DNA from: Protula sp. h YS-2021
Lineage: Eukaryota > Annelida > Polychaeta > Sabellida > Serpulidae
Assembly: GCA_949752745.1 (NCBI GenBank)
Contig: OX457031.1
Coordinates: 51,159,103-51,223,102, forward strand
Length of the DNA: 64,000 nucleotides
Direction: 5' to 3'
A model generated the notes under the pieces. The model was not told where the DNA came from. It made no database searches and saw only the letters and a program-made list of their open reading frames with translations. Positions 38,218-50,517 of the stretch are shown here, piece after piece. Numbering within the stretch: the stretch's first letter is position 1; the number at the start of each line of letters is the position of its first letter. Both the position numbers and the translations under genes were made by a program.

Positions 38218-39633
38218 GTGAAACTGAAAACATTTCTCGCTCCGAATGGTGTCCGTTCGATCTGCGGCTTCGATTCCTTGGACGATTTCCTGCGCGTCTC
38301 GCTGACGGAGATTCTCAAGACGTTTTACCGCGGCACATACACGTACTGTCGCCACTTGCTGGTACAGAGAGACATCCTCGACAGCGTCAAGAAAGAGAAC
38401 TTCGACTTGGCAATCTTCGACGCCGTCGACCAGTGCAGCAAGCTGCTCGCAGATTACATCGACATACCCTTCATCGTCTTCCACACGAGCGGCATGGAGA
38501 GTATTCTGCCGCGTAATCCCTCCTTCCTGCCCTCCATGGTGACCAGCTACACTGATGACATGTCGCTATGGCAACGAACAATGAACAGTCTCGGCTACGT
38601 CATACAGAACATGATCGTGCACTACACCTACAACTATTACCAGGAGCTGAGAATCGAACAGAACGTCAACACGAGTCTCAGCATCTACGACAGCTTCAAC
38701 AGAGCGGCCCTGCGGTTTGTTCTCGGCGAATGGGGCCTCGATTACGTCGGCCCCACACAGCCGTCGCACATTTTGCTCGGAGGCGTCATATACCCCCAGC
38801 CGGTGGCTCTACCAGACAGCATACAAACGTTTCTTGAGGAGAGTGACAAGGGAGTGGTTGTGCTGAGTTTCGGCTCCATAGCGCGTGAGTTCGGCCCGAC
38901 GTACCGCGAGCTGTTCGCGGAGGCTCTAGCGCGCTTGCCTTACCGCGTCATATGGCGCTACGAGGAGAAGGCACCGGCACGCCTTGGCAATAACACGCTC
39001 CTGTCGCCATGGATACCACAATCGCAGCTGCTTGCGCACAGACGCGTGCTCGCGTTCGTAACGCATTGCGGTATGAACGCGGCGTATGAGGCGGCCCGGG
39101 CAGGTGTACCCGTCGTCGCCATCCCGCTCTTCGCCGACCAGTTTTTCCAGGCGTCCAAGCTCATCAACCACGCCCAGATGGGCGAGCGGCTCGACATACG
39201 TCAGCTGACCAGCGACGACCTATACGAGACCATCGTGCGCGTGGCGCGCAACGCGCACTATCACCACAACGCCAAGGCCATCTCCAAGGTGATGCGAGAT
39301 CGACCCTTCAGCCAACAGGAGCAGATCACGCGATGGGTTGACTATGTGGTGAGTCACAAAGGAGCCAAGCATCTCCACTGTAAAGGATTTGACCTAACCT
39401 GGTATCAATATTATCTCCTTGACGTCACTCTCGTGCTGGCTGGTATAGTAACCATGGCACTATCGACTCTCTACGTCACAATGCGGGCAGTATTTAGATT
39501 CTTGAAAGGCAGATACGCGCAAGTACTCGTGCAGAGTTCAAACAGTACTCTTTCACAACGAGCAGAGCCGAAGGTCGAGTCCCAATTGAAGCTACTGCGA
39601 AGCACTGACACCAGTGAAAGAAAGTCTTCGTAA
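38218..39633 (+). CDS. UDP-glycosyltransferase (UGT family), 5'-incomplete
   Basis: Transfers a sugar from a UDP-sugar to small lipophilic acceptors; animal members are ER membrane enzymes facing the lumen. 471 codons are present against roughly 520-530 usual. Missing are the signal peptide and the N-terminal region with the catalytic His. I place the exon start at GTG after TTTATTCGGCAG, which looks like a 3' splice site in phase 0. The frame also runs open back to the gap. Visible: FDLAIFDAVDQC, with Asp68 aligning to the catalytic Asp of human UGTs; PSFLPSMVT; VVVLSFGSIA; and the UDP-sugar signature beginning WIPQSQLLAHRR at residue 265, continuing FVTHCGMNAAYEA and ending FADQ. Cys replaces the second Gly of the usual animal THGG. 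A transmembrane segment (about 399-421) is followed by a basic RFLKGR stretch and a roughly 45-residue Ser-rich tail without a terminal dilysine. The coding region is visibly more G+C-rich than its surroundings. The family is certain; substrate and symbol are not. Confidence 0.93.
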   Translation: MKLKTFLAPNGVRSICGFDSLDDFLRVSLTEILKTFYRGTYTYCRHLLVQRDILDSVKKENFDLAIFDAVDQCSKLLADYIDIPFIVFHTSGMESILPRNPSFLPSMVTSYTDDMSLWQRTMNSLGYVIQNMIVHYTYNYYQELRIEQNVNTSLSIYDSFNRAALRFVLGEWGLDYVGPTQPSHILLGGVIYPQPVALPDSIQTFLEESDKGVVVLSFGSIAREFGPTYRELFAEALARLPYRVIWRYEEKAPARLGNNTLLSPWIPQSQLLAHRRVLAFVTHCGMNAAYEAARAGVPVVAIPLFADQFFQASKLINHAQMGERLDIRQLTSDDLYETIVRVARNAHYHHNAKAISKVMRDRPFSQQEQITRWVDYVVSHKGAKHLHCKGFDLTWYQYYLLDVTLVLAGIVTMALSTLYVTMRAVFRFLKGRYAQVLVQSSNSTLSQRAEPKVESQLKLLRSTDTSERKSS

Positions 39634-40029
39634 CTACAGCATTTGAAGTAGCCCATTGTGTGACACTTCCACGTAAGGGTCAAGGCCGGTGACGGTTCGC
39701 AGAAAGAGTCAGATGCGAAGGCACAGCATTTGTGTTCTCCCTCTTTAGGGCTTCGAAGGCATCCTTAGCACAGGTTTCAAAGGCAGGGCTGTCGTTTGTC
39801 GACCAATCAGAAATTTTCCTGACGATGAACAGGCAAAACGGCAGACCGGAAGTGGCGACACGCGGTCAAGGCCGGCGTGTCGTGGTGAATGTAAAGAAGG
39901 TGGTTTTCAAATCAACACGGTTGGAGAATTGGACAATTTGTGTACTGTGTTTGGAGGCGGCAGGAAAACCGAGTCGTTGGCTGCAACGTCAGCAGCATTA
40001 CCGGCAAATGTACTGTGGCTGATGCCAAA
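39634..40029 (+). other. Probable 3' UTR of the UGT gene
   Basis: Moderately GC-rich sequence between the TAA stop and the first good polyadenylation signal. It contains a short open frame (39830-40022) with no recognised domain. Confidence 0.45.
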
Positions 40030-40053
40030 AATAAAGCAAAAAAAAAAAAAAAA
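40030..40053 (+). promoter_or_regulatory. AATAAA polyadenylation signal next to an A16 tract
   Basis: AATAAA at 40030-40035, then GC, then 16 A (40038-40053), about 400 bp after the UGT stop. The signal is well placed for the gene, but the A tract is only 2 nt downstream, closer than normal cleavage. Confidence 0.5.
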
Positions 40054-42129
40054 CTGACAGAATTTCAGCGTTGACTAATACACGTTTTATTATATTATAG
40101 TTTTAATCAACGGTATATTTATGAACAGTGGTTTTATACCAATGAAAACTCGTGTAACGCAGAAAAGTTTGTTGTATCGTGGACAACATCAGATAATATG
40201 TAAACGACATACATAGCTCTATGTTCCAATCTCACAGCCCCATAACTACAGTCACTTGAAAACTACATATAGAACTTTGTATCTATTTAATATTATTACA
40301 TAATGTAGGGCTTCATTTACATTTTATAATTTATTTGCTCAAGTTGTACACACATGTTAGGATTCATTATCAATATTTATTAGACTTCTCACCTGTGTCA
40401 GGTGTGTAAAAGAATAGATCAGCTACTGTAATGATACTAGCTCATCCTGCCATTTTGGTTCTTTGAGAAACGGGAAACTATAAATTCTTGAAACTTGTTC
40501 ATTGAATAGTTGATGTTAAATACTTCCGAACCTAAACAATCAAGGGACTAACACATTAAGATTTAAAAAATCTTTATTATTTTTATATTAGAAAAATATA
40601 ATCCAGGAATAATGCACAAAAATGTAGAATATGGCCGCCCCCTGCCTACCCCCTCACCCCCCCCCCCCGGATAAACCAAGTCTCGCGAAAGGAGTGTTTG
40701 TCTCATACCCAACCAATTTGATTAGGACATAAACAGTTCTAAATTATTTTCATCAAGCCTAGAAGATGGCCGGCCCACCGTCTATTTTCGTGCAGCTGGC
40801 AAATGGATAGTTAGTTTACTATATTTAAGGAATATGTAAAATATACTAATTAGCTATTGCTGTAGGTAAATCTGTGATAAATTGTATTCAAGTTTGGTTA
40901 AATTGTATTTAATTTTGAAACAAGACATTGAACATGTTTATGTTCAGAATCAGCATTGTTTTTCATATATTTTTGTCTGACTGTGGGAAAAATAATGATG
41001 TTTTAATGACGACTAAGAAGTAACCATTCTTTTTGCTTCACGATTCTGTAAAATGCCAATTTTTATATGTGTGAAACTATTCACCATTGAAAATGTGAGT
41101 AAATGGACGAAAATAAAAACAAGCAGTTTCTCCACAAGGAATGCCTGTTTATCCTGCTGCATGCAAAGACACAGCAAACCCAAGCTGAACACATCAAACT
41201 TTGTAAAGCAATTATTCATGTTTTCGAACATAGAATGTTTACACAAAACATCTGACTACCTCTTTTTTTCATTATTGTTCTTACGATTTTTTCTTCATTA
41301 AGACAGCTCTAATCAGTGGACACTTTGCATGCCAAACGCAATCAGCCTTAAATCCAGTCAGAGAGTTTGTCTCAAGGCCGCACCTGCACACAGTTGCGGG
41401 CAAAAGAAAAACAACACTCCATTTCCGGCATTTGAGAAATTATACCGAATCGTTCAAGGACAGTCAGCCCAGCCTTTGGCAGAGCTGTACGTTGTTGAAT
41501 AGTTGTTCCTGAAATTCATTGCGCGCGTTATGTGACGTAATAACATCCCCATTGCCGGTTAGCTGCCATGACAACAATAAATTTTGGACTATACATTATA
41601 ATTTATTAATCCCATGTGCAACACGGCCCTTGCTCGTTTGCAATAAATACTGAGGGACAACCGTTTCAGTCTGTCTTGCGCTTTCATTTATGGTACATAC
41701 TGAAAAATTGAACATGAGTGTTCGTGATAACTGCAACGAACTGCTTACAGGGTATCGATCCATGAAGCAAATCGTACCAAATGCCGAACTGATCAAACTG
41801 GTCCAGCCAATATTCTCAGACGTTACGCCAATTTTTAAGTTCCACATTTCCGCCAATTTTACCTTATCTCCATAAAAATAAAAGCTTTACAAACTAGGGC
41901 GGCCAGAGCACAATAAACATATGAGTACAGGCTTACAGTATGATTACACAATTTCAATCGACACCAATTTAGTTTATTGTTTTTGTAAAAACAAAATCAA
42001 ATGTCTCCCCGACTAAACCCATAATTCCCCAATAGTATTTTCCTTTTAACCTTTTACTTACATAAAATCTTCATTTCTGGAAACATCATCATAATTCATT
42101 GTCAAAAAATAAAAAATAAACAAAACCTC
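40054..42129. other. No gene recognised
   Basis: AT-rich unique-looking DNA with a C tract at about 40659-40668. No supported exon. Confidence 0.5.
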
Positions 42130-42400
42130 AGGGTGGTCACTAAACAGATTTTACTGTTCGTCTTTTTATCTGAGTCTGGAAGTTGGTCACTACACCAGTT
42201 TCAATGTACATTAACTTTTCATTCGGGTGAGGAAATCGGTCAAGCCATGCAGGTTTCACCGTACGTATTTTATCAGAATCTGGAAGGGGTCACGATAAAC
42301 AGATTTTACTTTACCGGATTTACTTTTTATCCGGATTTTGAAGGTGGTCGTTGCAAACAGTCATTTTAATCCGGGTCTGGAAGGTAATCGGTGCATCACC
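42130..42400. repeat. Diverged tandem repeat of about 50-58 bp
   Basis: Five imperfect copies around GGAAGGTGGTCACTAAACAG and ATTTTACTGT-CGT-TTTTATC. Copies begin near 42132, 42178, 42226, 42280 and 42337. Confidence 0.75.
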
Positions 42401-42455
42401 AATTCCCTATTTCACTGGTCATTTTTTTCAAACAGTTATCTTCCCCCCCCCCCCA

Positions 42456-42965
42456 ACCACCCACGGTGGTGACGTCATACACCTTTCTTAATTTTTCTAT
42501 ACGAGTTTAATGTTTAACAAAAACTGCGCGGCTTACCCTAGGAATAACTACAACAACTTTGAAGTCGATCCGACTTATTTTGCTGTACAACACATAAAAT
42601 CTTACGTAATGGCGCCTTTCTTAATTTCACTACACAGGTCAAAAGTTGAAAGAGTCGTCCGACTGACCCAAGGAACACCCGTCTTGTAAAAATCATATCC
42701 ATGTTTTACGCGATTACGTCATGTACCGTTTAGGTTGGTTCTACTTGAGACAAAATTTCACAGAGTCTTTCAGACCTAGCATGCAACAAACCCATTTCAC
42801 GTGATGTCGTCATGCGCCGTTTTGGTTTGTTCTACTCGTGACCTACCAACCAAAAAATCCACCAAGTTTGAACGTTTTCCGATATTCAGCGGCTAAGAAA
42901 TCTTACGTGTAAGATTTTAACGCAATGACGCCATGCGTTGGTGGTGAAATGATGGTGACGGTTTT
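42456..42965. repeat. Diverged repeats of about 110-125 bp with TGACGTCATGCGCC-like cores
   Basis: Four to five old copies share (T)GACGTCAT-(C/G)-CC, a T-rich TTTGGTT-GTTCTACT stretch, ACAAAATTTCA-AG, AGTCGTCCGAC and TTACG. Core positions are near 42470, 42607, 42715, 42805 and 42927. The first core is a perfect TGACGTCA. Confidence 0.6.
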
Positions 42966-44895
42966 ATAAGAAAGACGCGTGGATGCAAAATCTTACCCAG
43001 TCCAGAGTGTTTTACAAATCTGACTGATATAGTTAACAAAACTAACTGGTCTCTTTCAACATCCGACATCTTTTTAAACTTCGCTTTGACTTCCCATTAA
43101 AATATAAAAATAATCCGTTTACAAGCACGAAGCATTGTTTACAACGCATGAACGTTACAGAGAGTATTTTCTAGCGGCGTCCCTAAATGCTCAAGGCCGA
43201 TGACGAAAGCCAATGACGTAGTGCGTGTCGCATCAGCGAAGTACTGTATGATTGACAACATGGCAGAAATTCGTTACTATAAGCTCCTGTGTCCATAACA
43301 AATGCAACAAAACAAGTATGATGTAGTTAGGAGGGTGACATGCACTTTTGTTAATCCTCGCCTCGCTTCGCCTCGTGTAACATTCCACCGATCGGGTGAA
43401 CAAACCTGCATATCGACCTCCTAACTCTCATACTGCCATTCTTCATTTAAGAAACAACACGAGTACAAAGAGGTGACATCGCCCTCCCCCCCCCACCTCC
43501 CGCCCCAGTGATGCACGCAGAAAGACACACCTTTATGAGAACATCACACCATGCAAAATGGCTACCGCAGGTCAAGTATCAATCCACACTTAATGATCCT
43601 GTGGCCAGAGTGCACTTAAAGGTTTTTCATGATAGAGAAAAAAAGTCCAAATTTCATATTGAAAACAACAAGAACGACCCCAGACCGAAATACCCGCCAT
43701 GGATTGTAGACGTAACTCACACGATAAATTCTTAAAATATGAACATTTGATTTGGCAAAGTTCTCATGTGTGAACTAAACTATCAGGATAACAATCTATT
43801 TCACATCTGTATCGAGATTCAACATTTTCAACATTTTTCAAGTTTTTTTCGAATGCCAAAATACTGTTCATGAAAAATTCTCAAATTCCCATGCATTGTC
43901 AATCTATCGATCTGAAAAATGTCACAAAAAACGAGCAATGCGATGCTGAAAGCCTATCATATATGCATTCAGCTACAACACACAACAGGTGCACCGAAGA
44001 CATTCGGTTTGAACACGCAGGCGTGAACTGCAGGGGGCGGGGGCGGGGGGGGGGGGGGGGGCTCCACATCATATGACGCAGCCCTGGAGCCAAGAAGTGG
44101 AATCGCTGTTCCTTGTGTCCTGAAACTCCTGCTCTAATGCACCCCCTCAAAAGCACAGGCCACGACACCCTCGCGTCCGTGCCAATCCCACCACCCGCCC
44201 CCTCCTCCTCCTCCTCCTCCTCCTCCTCCTCCCCTCCGCCTCCTCAAAAGGCACATCTTCGCGGTATCACATATACCAAAACAGTGACACATTTTTAAAA
44301 CGCCAATGATTATTATTAACTGACAGCAGTGGTGTGATCGATGGCACGCGCACTCTTCACCGCTATTTGTCAGCGTCAGCGTAACGTAAACAATAAATTA
44401 CATGCTCGGTCTATTTTTAGAACACGCCGTCTCGGGGTAAAAACGAGCAACAAAAAATTTCCCACCCTTCAATCTTGTTTCTTTCCTCGTACAAGTTGCA
44501 ATGACGGGATTTATTTGATGTATCTAGATATGTTTACATGTTAATTTTTGTACAATAATCTTTGATATCTTTTTCGTGCAGTTAGGTTAAGGACACTACC
44601 AGGATAAAAACGGCTATTTCAGCCTTTTTTTAATTTTGTTCTGTTATTTCATTCAATTATTTATTTTATTTATTAATTTGGTACCCTGGGGATGCACTTT
44701 GGAATGCTAAACCTTTTAATTGATAACGCGAAAGTGTGTAGTCGCTGCTATTGGTCAGCATAAGGGCTAGCTGTTTCAAGAGAAACCGGTTTGAGCATAA
44801 TGAAGCAGTGATCGTACTAAACCATGTGAACTTTGCACGAATCCCGCAAGGCCCATGCTTCTGTGCGGAATCTGTAATTACACACGCGCTGATCC
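42966..44895. other. No gene recognised; C/G-rich tracts
   Basis: C tract at 43485-43494, G-rich run at 44031-44061, (TCC)n at 44201-44231. No supported exon. Confidence 0.5.
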
Positions 44896-45272
44896 AGAGT
44901 GTGGGTTCGGGTGGCGCATCAGCGGCATCGGCCAGGGTGCGGGTTCACGTGGCACATAAGCGGCATCGGCCAGAGTGCGGGTTCATGTGGCGCATCAACT
45001 TCATCGGCCAGGGTGCGGGTTCATGTGGCGCATCAGCGGCATCGGCCAGGGTGCGGGTTCATGTGGCGCATCAACTCCATCGGCCAGGGTGCGGGTTCAT
45101 GTGGCGCATCAGCGGCATCGGCCAGGGTGTGGGTTCATGTGGCGCATCAGCTCCATTGGCCAGGGTGCGGGTTCATGTGGCGCATCAGCGGCATCGGCCA
45201 GGGTGCGGGTTCATGTGGCGCATCAGCGGCATCGGCCAGGGTGCGGCTTCATGCGGCGGATCACCGGCATCC
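44896..45272. repeat. 38-bp minisatellite (GGTGCGGGTTCATGTGGCGC...)
   Basis: About ten copies of a 38-bp unit joining GGTGCGGGTTCATGTGGCGC and ATCAGCGGCATCGGCCAG, strikingly GC-rich in an AT-rich neighbourhood. All three plus frames are open through the array, which is a property of the repeat. Confidence 0.95.
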
Positions 45273-45579
45273 CGGCATTATATACTACTTATTGTGGTAT
45301 TTTAAGCAAAGGTAATCCAAGTAACTGCTATGAACTACCAAATAAATGCTTCGAAACGTCTATTTCTTTCTCCGTTCGCTAATTACATTTTAAAATATTT
45401 CAAAGAAGCGTAAATCTGCTTCATGGCAGAGCGCTAATTTTATCAACTACTTAATACAAAGACATTTCATTCACTGATTATATAGGGGTCAGTTACATGA
45501 TGACGATGATTGTTTTAAGTAATAAGTTTGCAATTTTTACTGTTGTTATCTTAATTGTCATTATGTTGTACAAAAATGC

Positions 45580-45695
45580 AGACAAAAATCGGATAATGGC
45601 ACGGCGGTTGATCGCATAAAATCGGATAATCGACGGCAGATAATCGCATAAAATCGCGTAATCGATGGCGGTTAATCACATAAAACCGCTTAATT
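45580..45695. repeat. Short repeat of about 37 bp (TAATCGCATAAAATCG...)
   Basis: Three imperfect copies built from ATAAAATCGGATAATCG and ACGGCGGTTAATCGC. Confidence 0.75.
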
Positions 45696-48192
45696 GTATA
45701 CTGTTTTAAATCCGGTTTAATTTCAATTTAAACATACCGGATACTGGACCTTCAACATGCTACATGTATACAAATGCATATGCTACCTGTGCTGATATTA
45801 ATTGATATAAAGAGTACACATAAGACTTAACTGTGGTTAATGTACTGATTTTATTGTGGAGATTCCATTCGTCTCTTTCAGATTTGATGCAGGTTTGCGC
45901 TTGCCGCTCTAGTTTCATTTCATTCTTGATCACAAGAAAAGTCCCAATATTACACCGAACGATGACACAATGTATTTTTCCATCCAAAAACAATGACAGT
46001 CGATTTCGTGCAAACTATTAATTTTAAGATCAATCACTTTGATTTGAACAAAAAATACCAAATTTTCTTCAATAATTTAATTTTTTGGGGACTTTAACGT
46101 TGTGGCAGCCATGCGGTTCAGACAATGATTACATCTGCAGTGACACAACTTCACAGGATAACCCACATTTAAGTTCACTTTAACCTCCGCAGCCAAGTTA
46201 TAACGCACTCGTTCACAGTCACGCATCACACTGAAGCATCAGTCTGTTCGGTTTCTCTTTTTCACCTGCGCACGGAGTCAGTATTAAATATAAAATATTT
46301 TTGACTGACACAGGCATGCTACATCTTTCTTTTTTTCACATTTTCCGAGTCCCCTAATCTCGGCTGCCATCATCCACTCTCCTCACACCCACTCCCTCCC
46401 ACATACAGAACCATTAAATTTGATTTGTGGACATAAGTTTCACACTTAGACAACGCACACCTACACAGTTCCATAAAACCCTTATTTCCAAGTCACAGGA
46501 GACGTAATAAATCAATGATCTAAAGCCCAGATACTCGTGAAACTATTTTGTTTATCGTGTTGCCTCCCCCGCTTTTGACATATTAACATATATCACGCTG
46601 ACAATTGTTTTAGTAAGTGATTCCCAGAGGTTTTCCAATCGACAAGATAAATACAGATCAATGCGGAGCCGGTCTCGTGATACAAGTGTTTTGCTGATAC
46701 TAGGACATTCCTATCAAAATAACAAAATATGTATGGTCCAATCAACTTTGCACTGCTACCCCAACCTCCGACCCCTTCCCCCCTCCCTGATCTCAAGCCT
46801 CCTGTCCAAATAAATCAACTTTAAAATGTGTATGCACATTTTTTTACTTTCTGTAGAACTATATTAACCATAAAATTCTAGGTTAATCACCACAAAATGT
46901 TTTGGTATAACAGGTCTATATTAATAGCAAACAACAGTCTATAGACAAAATCACAAAAACGTGTTCCAAAATAAATCCAAAGCGAACAGTGCACCCTTTG
47001 AAAGTTTGACGACTGGTTCGAAATTCTGCAGACCCGACCCAAATCATGACAGACTAGCCCTCCGAAATCTTGTCGACCCCTCGGGACAGTACGGAGTGAT
47101 TTCGTGGCCGGGACGGTACGGAGTGATTTCGTAGCCGGAACTGTAGCTCGGGTATCTGTGAAAGCTCAAACAGTAATGTCACGCCTACCCCCCCCCCCCC
47201 TCCAACCCCCCTCCTCCTACCACCGCCACCTCCTTCTTCCAAGCTTCTGGTCAGTGTCACCACACAGAATGTAGTTGGTGTACTCTGAAGAAACAGAACG
47301 GCGTCCCAAAAGCAGGCCTTACTGTCGTGTAGAAAAGCTGACACTTAGCTGACACATTGCTGGGAAGCCATTCAAAATGCAACTTCTGCTTTTTTTAGCT
47401 TTTGGAAAATCTTACATTTTTCTCGAAACAAAAAAAAGCAAGATCTGCGCTAATCGTTTCAAAGAAACACCAGTACATTTAAGTCATACAGGCGAAACAC
47501 AGTAAGCTTCCCATGAGCGGTAACCTCCCCCCCCTCACCCCCCACCCCCACCCCCCGGTGTAAAACAATCCCACAAAGTATGAGCGTAAAAAAAAAGAAA
47601 AAAAAATAGACGAGATATTCGGAACGACGAATGAACGCAGAAAGTCAAGTTAATATTTTTGCTTCATTTTTTTTTCTCTTGTAAAAGATCAGTGCGTGCT
47701 CATTGATAACTGACAACGGCAAGACATACAATCCGATTTACTCCGTGATCTACATAAAAAAAATATTACGCAGACGACATAAAAAGAAATCGATTATTTT
47801 TACACAATTTAAACCTAGAAAAATGCATTAAAATGTTTGTTGTTGTTGTTCACGACATGACGTATGTTTTTATACACTTGGTTTTAGACAATGCGACCCT
47901 GTTAAAGACGACGCGGTCCTGTGACGTAATGACTGACCTAATTCAAGGACACACACGAGAGTAGGCAAACGAGCATCAAAACTGAAGTTCTACAGCAGTG
48001 TAGAAATATTCCTCCCGACTGCGTAACATAAACGAAGTCCAGAGAACTCGCTTTTTTTTATCTCGTTATCTGACCGTCGACACCGTTTGTTCCCCAGAGA
48101 CATAAGCATCAGCTTTGGATACCATGACTGAAGTTCTCAAGGGTTTAGTTCCTCTACAACGGGTTACAGAGCTCAACAAAGCCTGAAGCAGC
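45696..48192. other. No gene recognised
   Basis: A direct repeat of about 30 bp, GGACGGTACGGAGTGATTTC, at 47085-47135. C tracts at 47189 and 47525-47560. No supported exon. Confidence 0.5.
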
Positions 48193-48851
48193 GGCTCCAT
48201 GTGTCCGTATGCGTATGCGTATTGCGTATGCGTATGCGTGTAAAAAATCGAATTACTATATTTTCATAGAGTTCGGCTCCATGTATGCGTATGCGTATAC
48301 GTATTGCGTATTGCGTATGCGTATAAACTGTACGCATACGCATCCGATCGCTCCGTGAGCGATTCAACTGGCAATACGGATCCAAAACGCGTCATAAATC
48401 ATCCTGGATAAGGAAGGGAATTCCATGTCATGACGTTTAAAATCGGGCTATCCCGAATAAAAAGCAAAACGTGTTAACAAAAAGAAAATAAAAAGTTAGT
48501 CAAAATGCCGAAATCCATAAAAGTTTATACGTAGGACTTAGAAAAGATGATTGAACTTGTGCGAAACAATCCGTGCATTTACGATCCTTCACTTCCAGAC
48601 CACAGAGATGCAGTAATGCTTGCAGATATATGGAAAAGCATTGCGAAAAAAATTGATATAGCTGGAATGTCAGGTTTGATGCACTATTACTATTTTAGAA
48701 ATTGCATGTTATTTCATAAAAATTGTATAAATCTTCGTACATGTTTACGCATACGGAGGCATTTATACGGACATAGGGAGCCACTCAATACGCATACGCA
48801 ATACGTATACGCATACGCAATAGGCATACGCGTATACGGACACATGGAGCC
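48193..48851 (+). mobile_element. DNA transposon-like element with ATGCGT-array inverted termini
   Basis: The left end GGCTCCATGTGTCCGTATGC (48193) and right end ...CGGACACATGGAGCC (48851) are inverted copies. Both continue into arrays of the hexamer ATGCGT or its complement. A second inner pair of termini, GGCTCCATGTATGCG (48275) and GGACATAGGGAGCC (ending 48782), gives a nested or duplicated boundary. The interior carries a MADF-domain fragment. No clean target-site duplication is seen; flanking GAAGC occurs on both sides but is offset on the left. The superfamily is unassigned; MADF/Myb-like domains occur in PIF/Harbinger elements, so that is one candidate. Confidence 0.7.
48505..48680 (+). 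pseudogene. MADF-domain fragment inside the element
   Basis: From ATG 48505 the frame reads MPKSIKVYT, a TAG stop (48532-48534), then DLEKMIELVRNNPCIYDPSL and PDHRDAV...ADIWKSIAKKIDIAGMSG. This is the first two-thirds of a MADF (Myb/SANT-like) DNA-binding domain with its IELV-NPCLYD and W--IA landmarks. The third helix (KKW--LRD) is absent and unrelated sequence follows. The stop plus truncation marks a non-autonomous derivative of a coding transposon. An intact reading would need initiation at 48547. Confidence 0.72.
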
Positions 48852-50485
48852 GAAGCCTGACAGTGCACAGATTAAATTATCCTTTATTCACCAAAGCCAA
48901 TATCAATAGTCCTGCACTTTTTTTTACCAAACTAGAGCTGCAAGAAGCGTGTTGTAGTAAATGGCCTACAGCAAACCCCACAAAGACACTAAAACAGCCC
49001 AGTTTAAACCCCGGATGGAGAAGCATTTCGATGTAAAACACGAGGGTAAGTAGCCAAATGTTTGAATGGGATAGTGGGGCAAAGATGGTATTTAAACTTT
49101 TTTGGGGGGGGGGGGGAGGCTGGGGGGAGGGTTAACACCAAGCTTAAATTACATAATGCAGAAATTGCCTCAATATCCACAACTACATCCCCACCCACTT
49201 TCAAGATCAGCAATTCAGCTTCAACTTATTCCATCAATGCAAAGTAAAGACTAGGCGAGAAAAAAACCTAGAAAAACAACCCTAGAAAAACAAAACTAGG
49301 AACCCCAAATGCAAACAATTATTTCAAAATTTGTTTGTTTGTTTACTTGGTTGTTTGTTTTTCAATCAGTGGATTTGCTTGGAATAATTAACACTGGCAT
49401 CAAATCTTCCACTGTCGCTTCTACAATACATGTACATGTCTTTCTCTGCTACTGACGTCATATCCTTGTGATCAGTCAATATGAAAGAATTGCTGTAACC
49501 TAGAGAATCTTTTTTTTTTCTACAGATCTAAATATTTACGACAACCTGAAAATAGCAAGCCATCATAAGCGTTCACCAATATTTAGCACCGGTAGTGTGA
49601 TCTGCTATTTACATCAGTGAGAAAGTCACTTTTACGCACTTGGGTCTACGCTTTTTTTTTTTTTTTTTGGCGACTGATTCGGAGAAACTGATTGACGTTG
49701 TTTCTGAAAAGCCACTGACGTCACAGTTTCTACGAATGTCCCACTCGTCACGTACGACACACAAACGTCAAGACCCTCAAGGTCAAGGTAGTCGTGTGCT
49801 ACATGACATGACGTCATACATAGCTACAGCCCCCCCCCCCCCCGGCCCCACTATCTGGGAGCCTGTTGTTGTGCCAACAAGCGACAAGGGACAACACGCA
49901 TTACTAATAAACAGCATGAAACAAAAAAAGTTTTCAGAGGACACAAAACAGGGCGTTCCAACATCTCTAGCTTTCGTTATTTATACAGCATAAACAGCGG
50001 AATACAACAGAACAATTACGTTATTTTCAGTGAAAATGAAAAAAAAAAAACAGCTGGCCTAAAATGTGCAGTGGCGTATGGGACATCCGGTAAATTGCTG
50101 GGAAAAAAAGGCAGACACACAAATGCACACAGAAATCACACCCCTCTCAAATATAAAACGCCTATGCAAAACTTGGGCCATTCCTTTCAGCAACGCGTAA
50201 TTTCAACGAAACCGGCTCTGACCCGCGTAAGCTGTGAGGCCTAGACGGGGACTATAGTACGCACTGACAGCCCCAACAGGATATCCAGGGGTGGGAGGGG
50301 GAAGGGGGGGAGAAAAGACGCCACTTCGTTTCTTTTCGACTGGCCGGTATTTTAGTTCTAATTACACTAATATCACTAAAGCATTTTATACAAAAACATT
50401 CATTATCTACCTTTTTTTTCATTTGTATTATTTTTTTTGTGATTATCTACATTGGCTAAACTGACACGTGAGTCATGAACATCGT

Positions 50486-50517
<32 letters not shown>

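Noticed and set aside
37680..38484. Open frames on either strand running through the N gap
   Set aside because: N codons cannot be stops, so the frames are artificially joined across the gap. Only the part from 38218 on the plus strand is supported, as UGT.
39732..40022. 96-codon plus-strand open frame after UGT
   Set aside because: Lies in the probable UGT 3' UTR; no recognised domain, and its only strength is the moderately high GC that lowers stop frequency.
44751..45382. Three overlapping open frames of 135-184 codons
   Set aside because: All three plus frames are open through the 38-bp repeat, which a real gene would not require.
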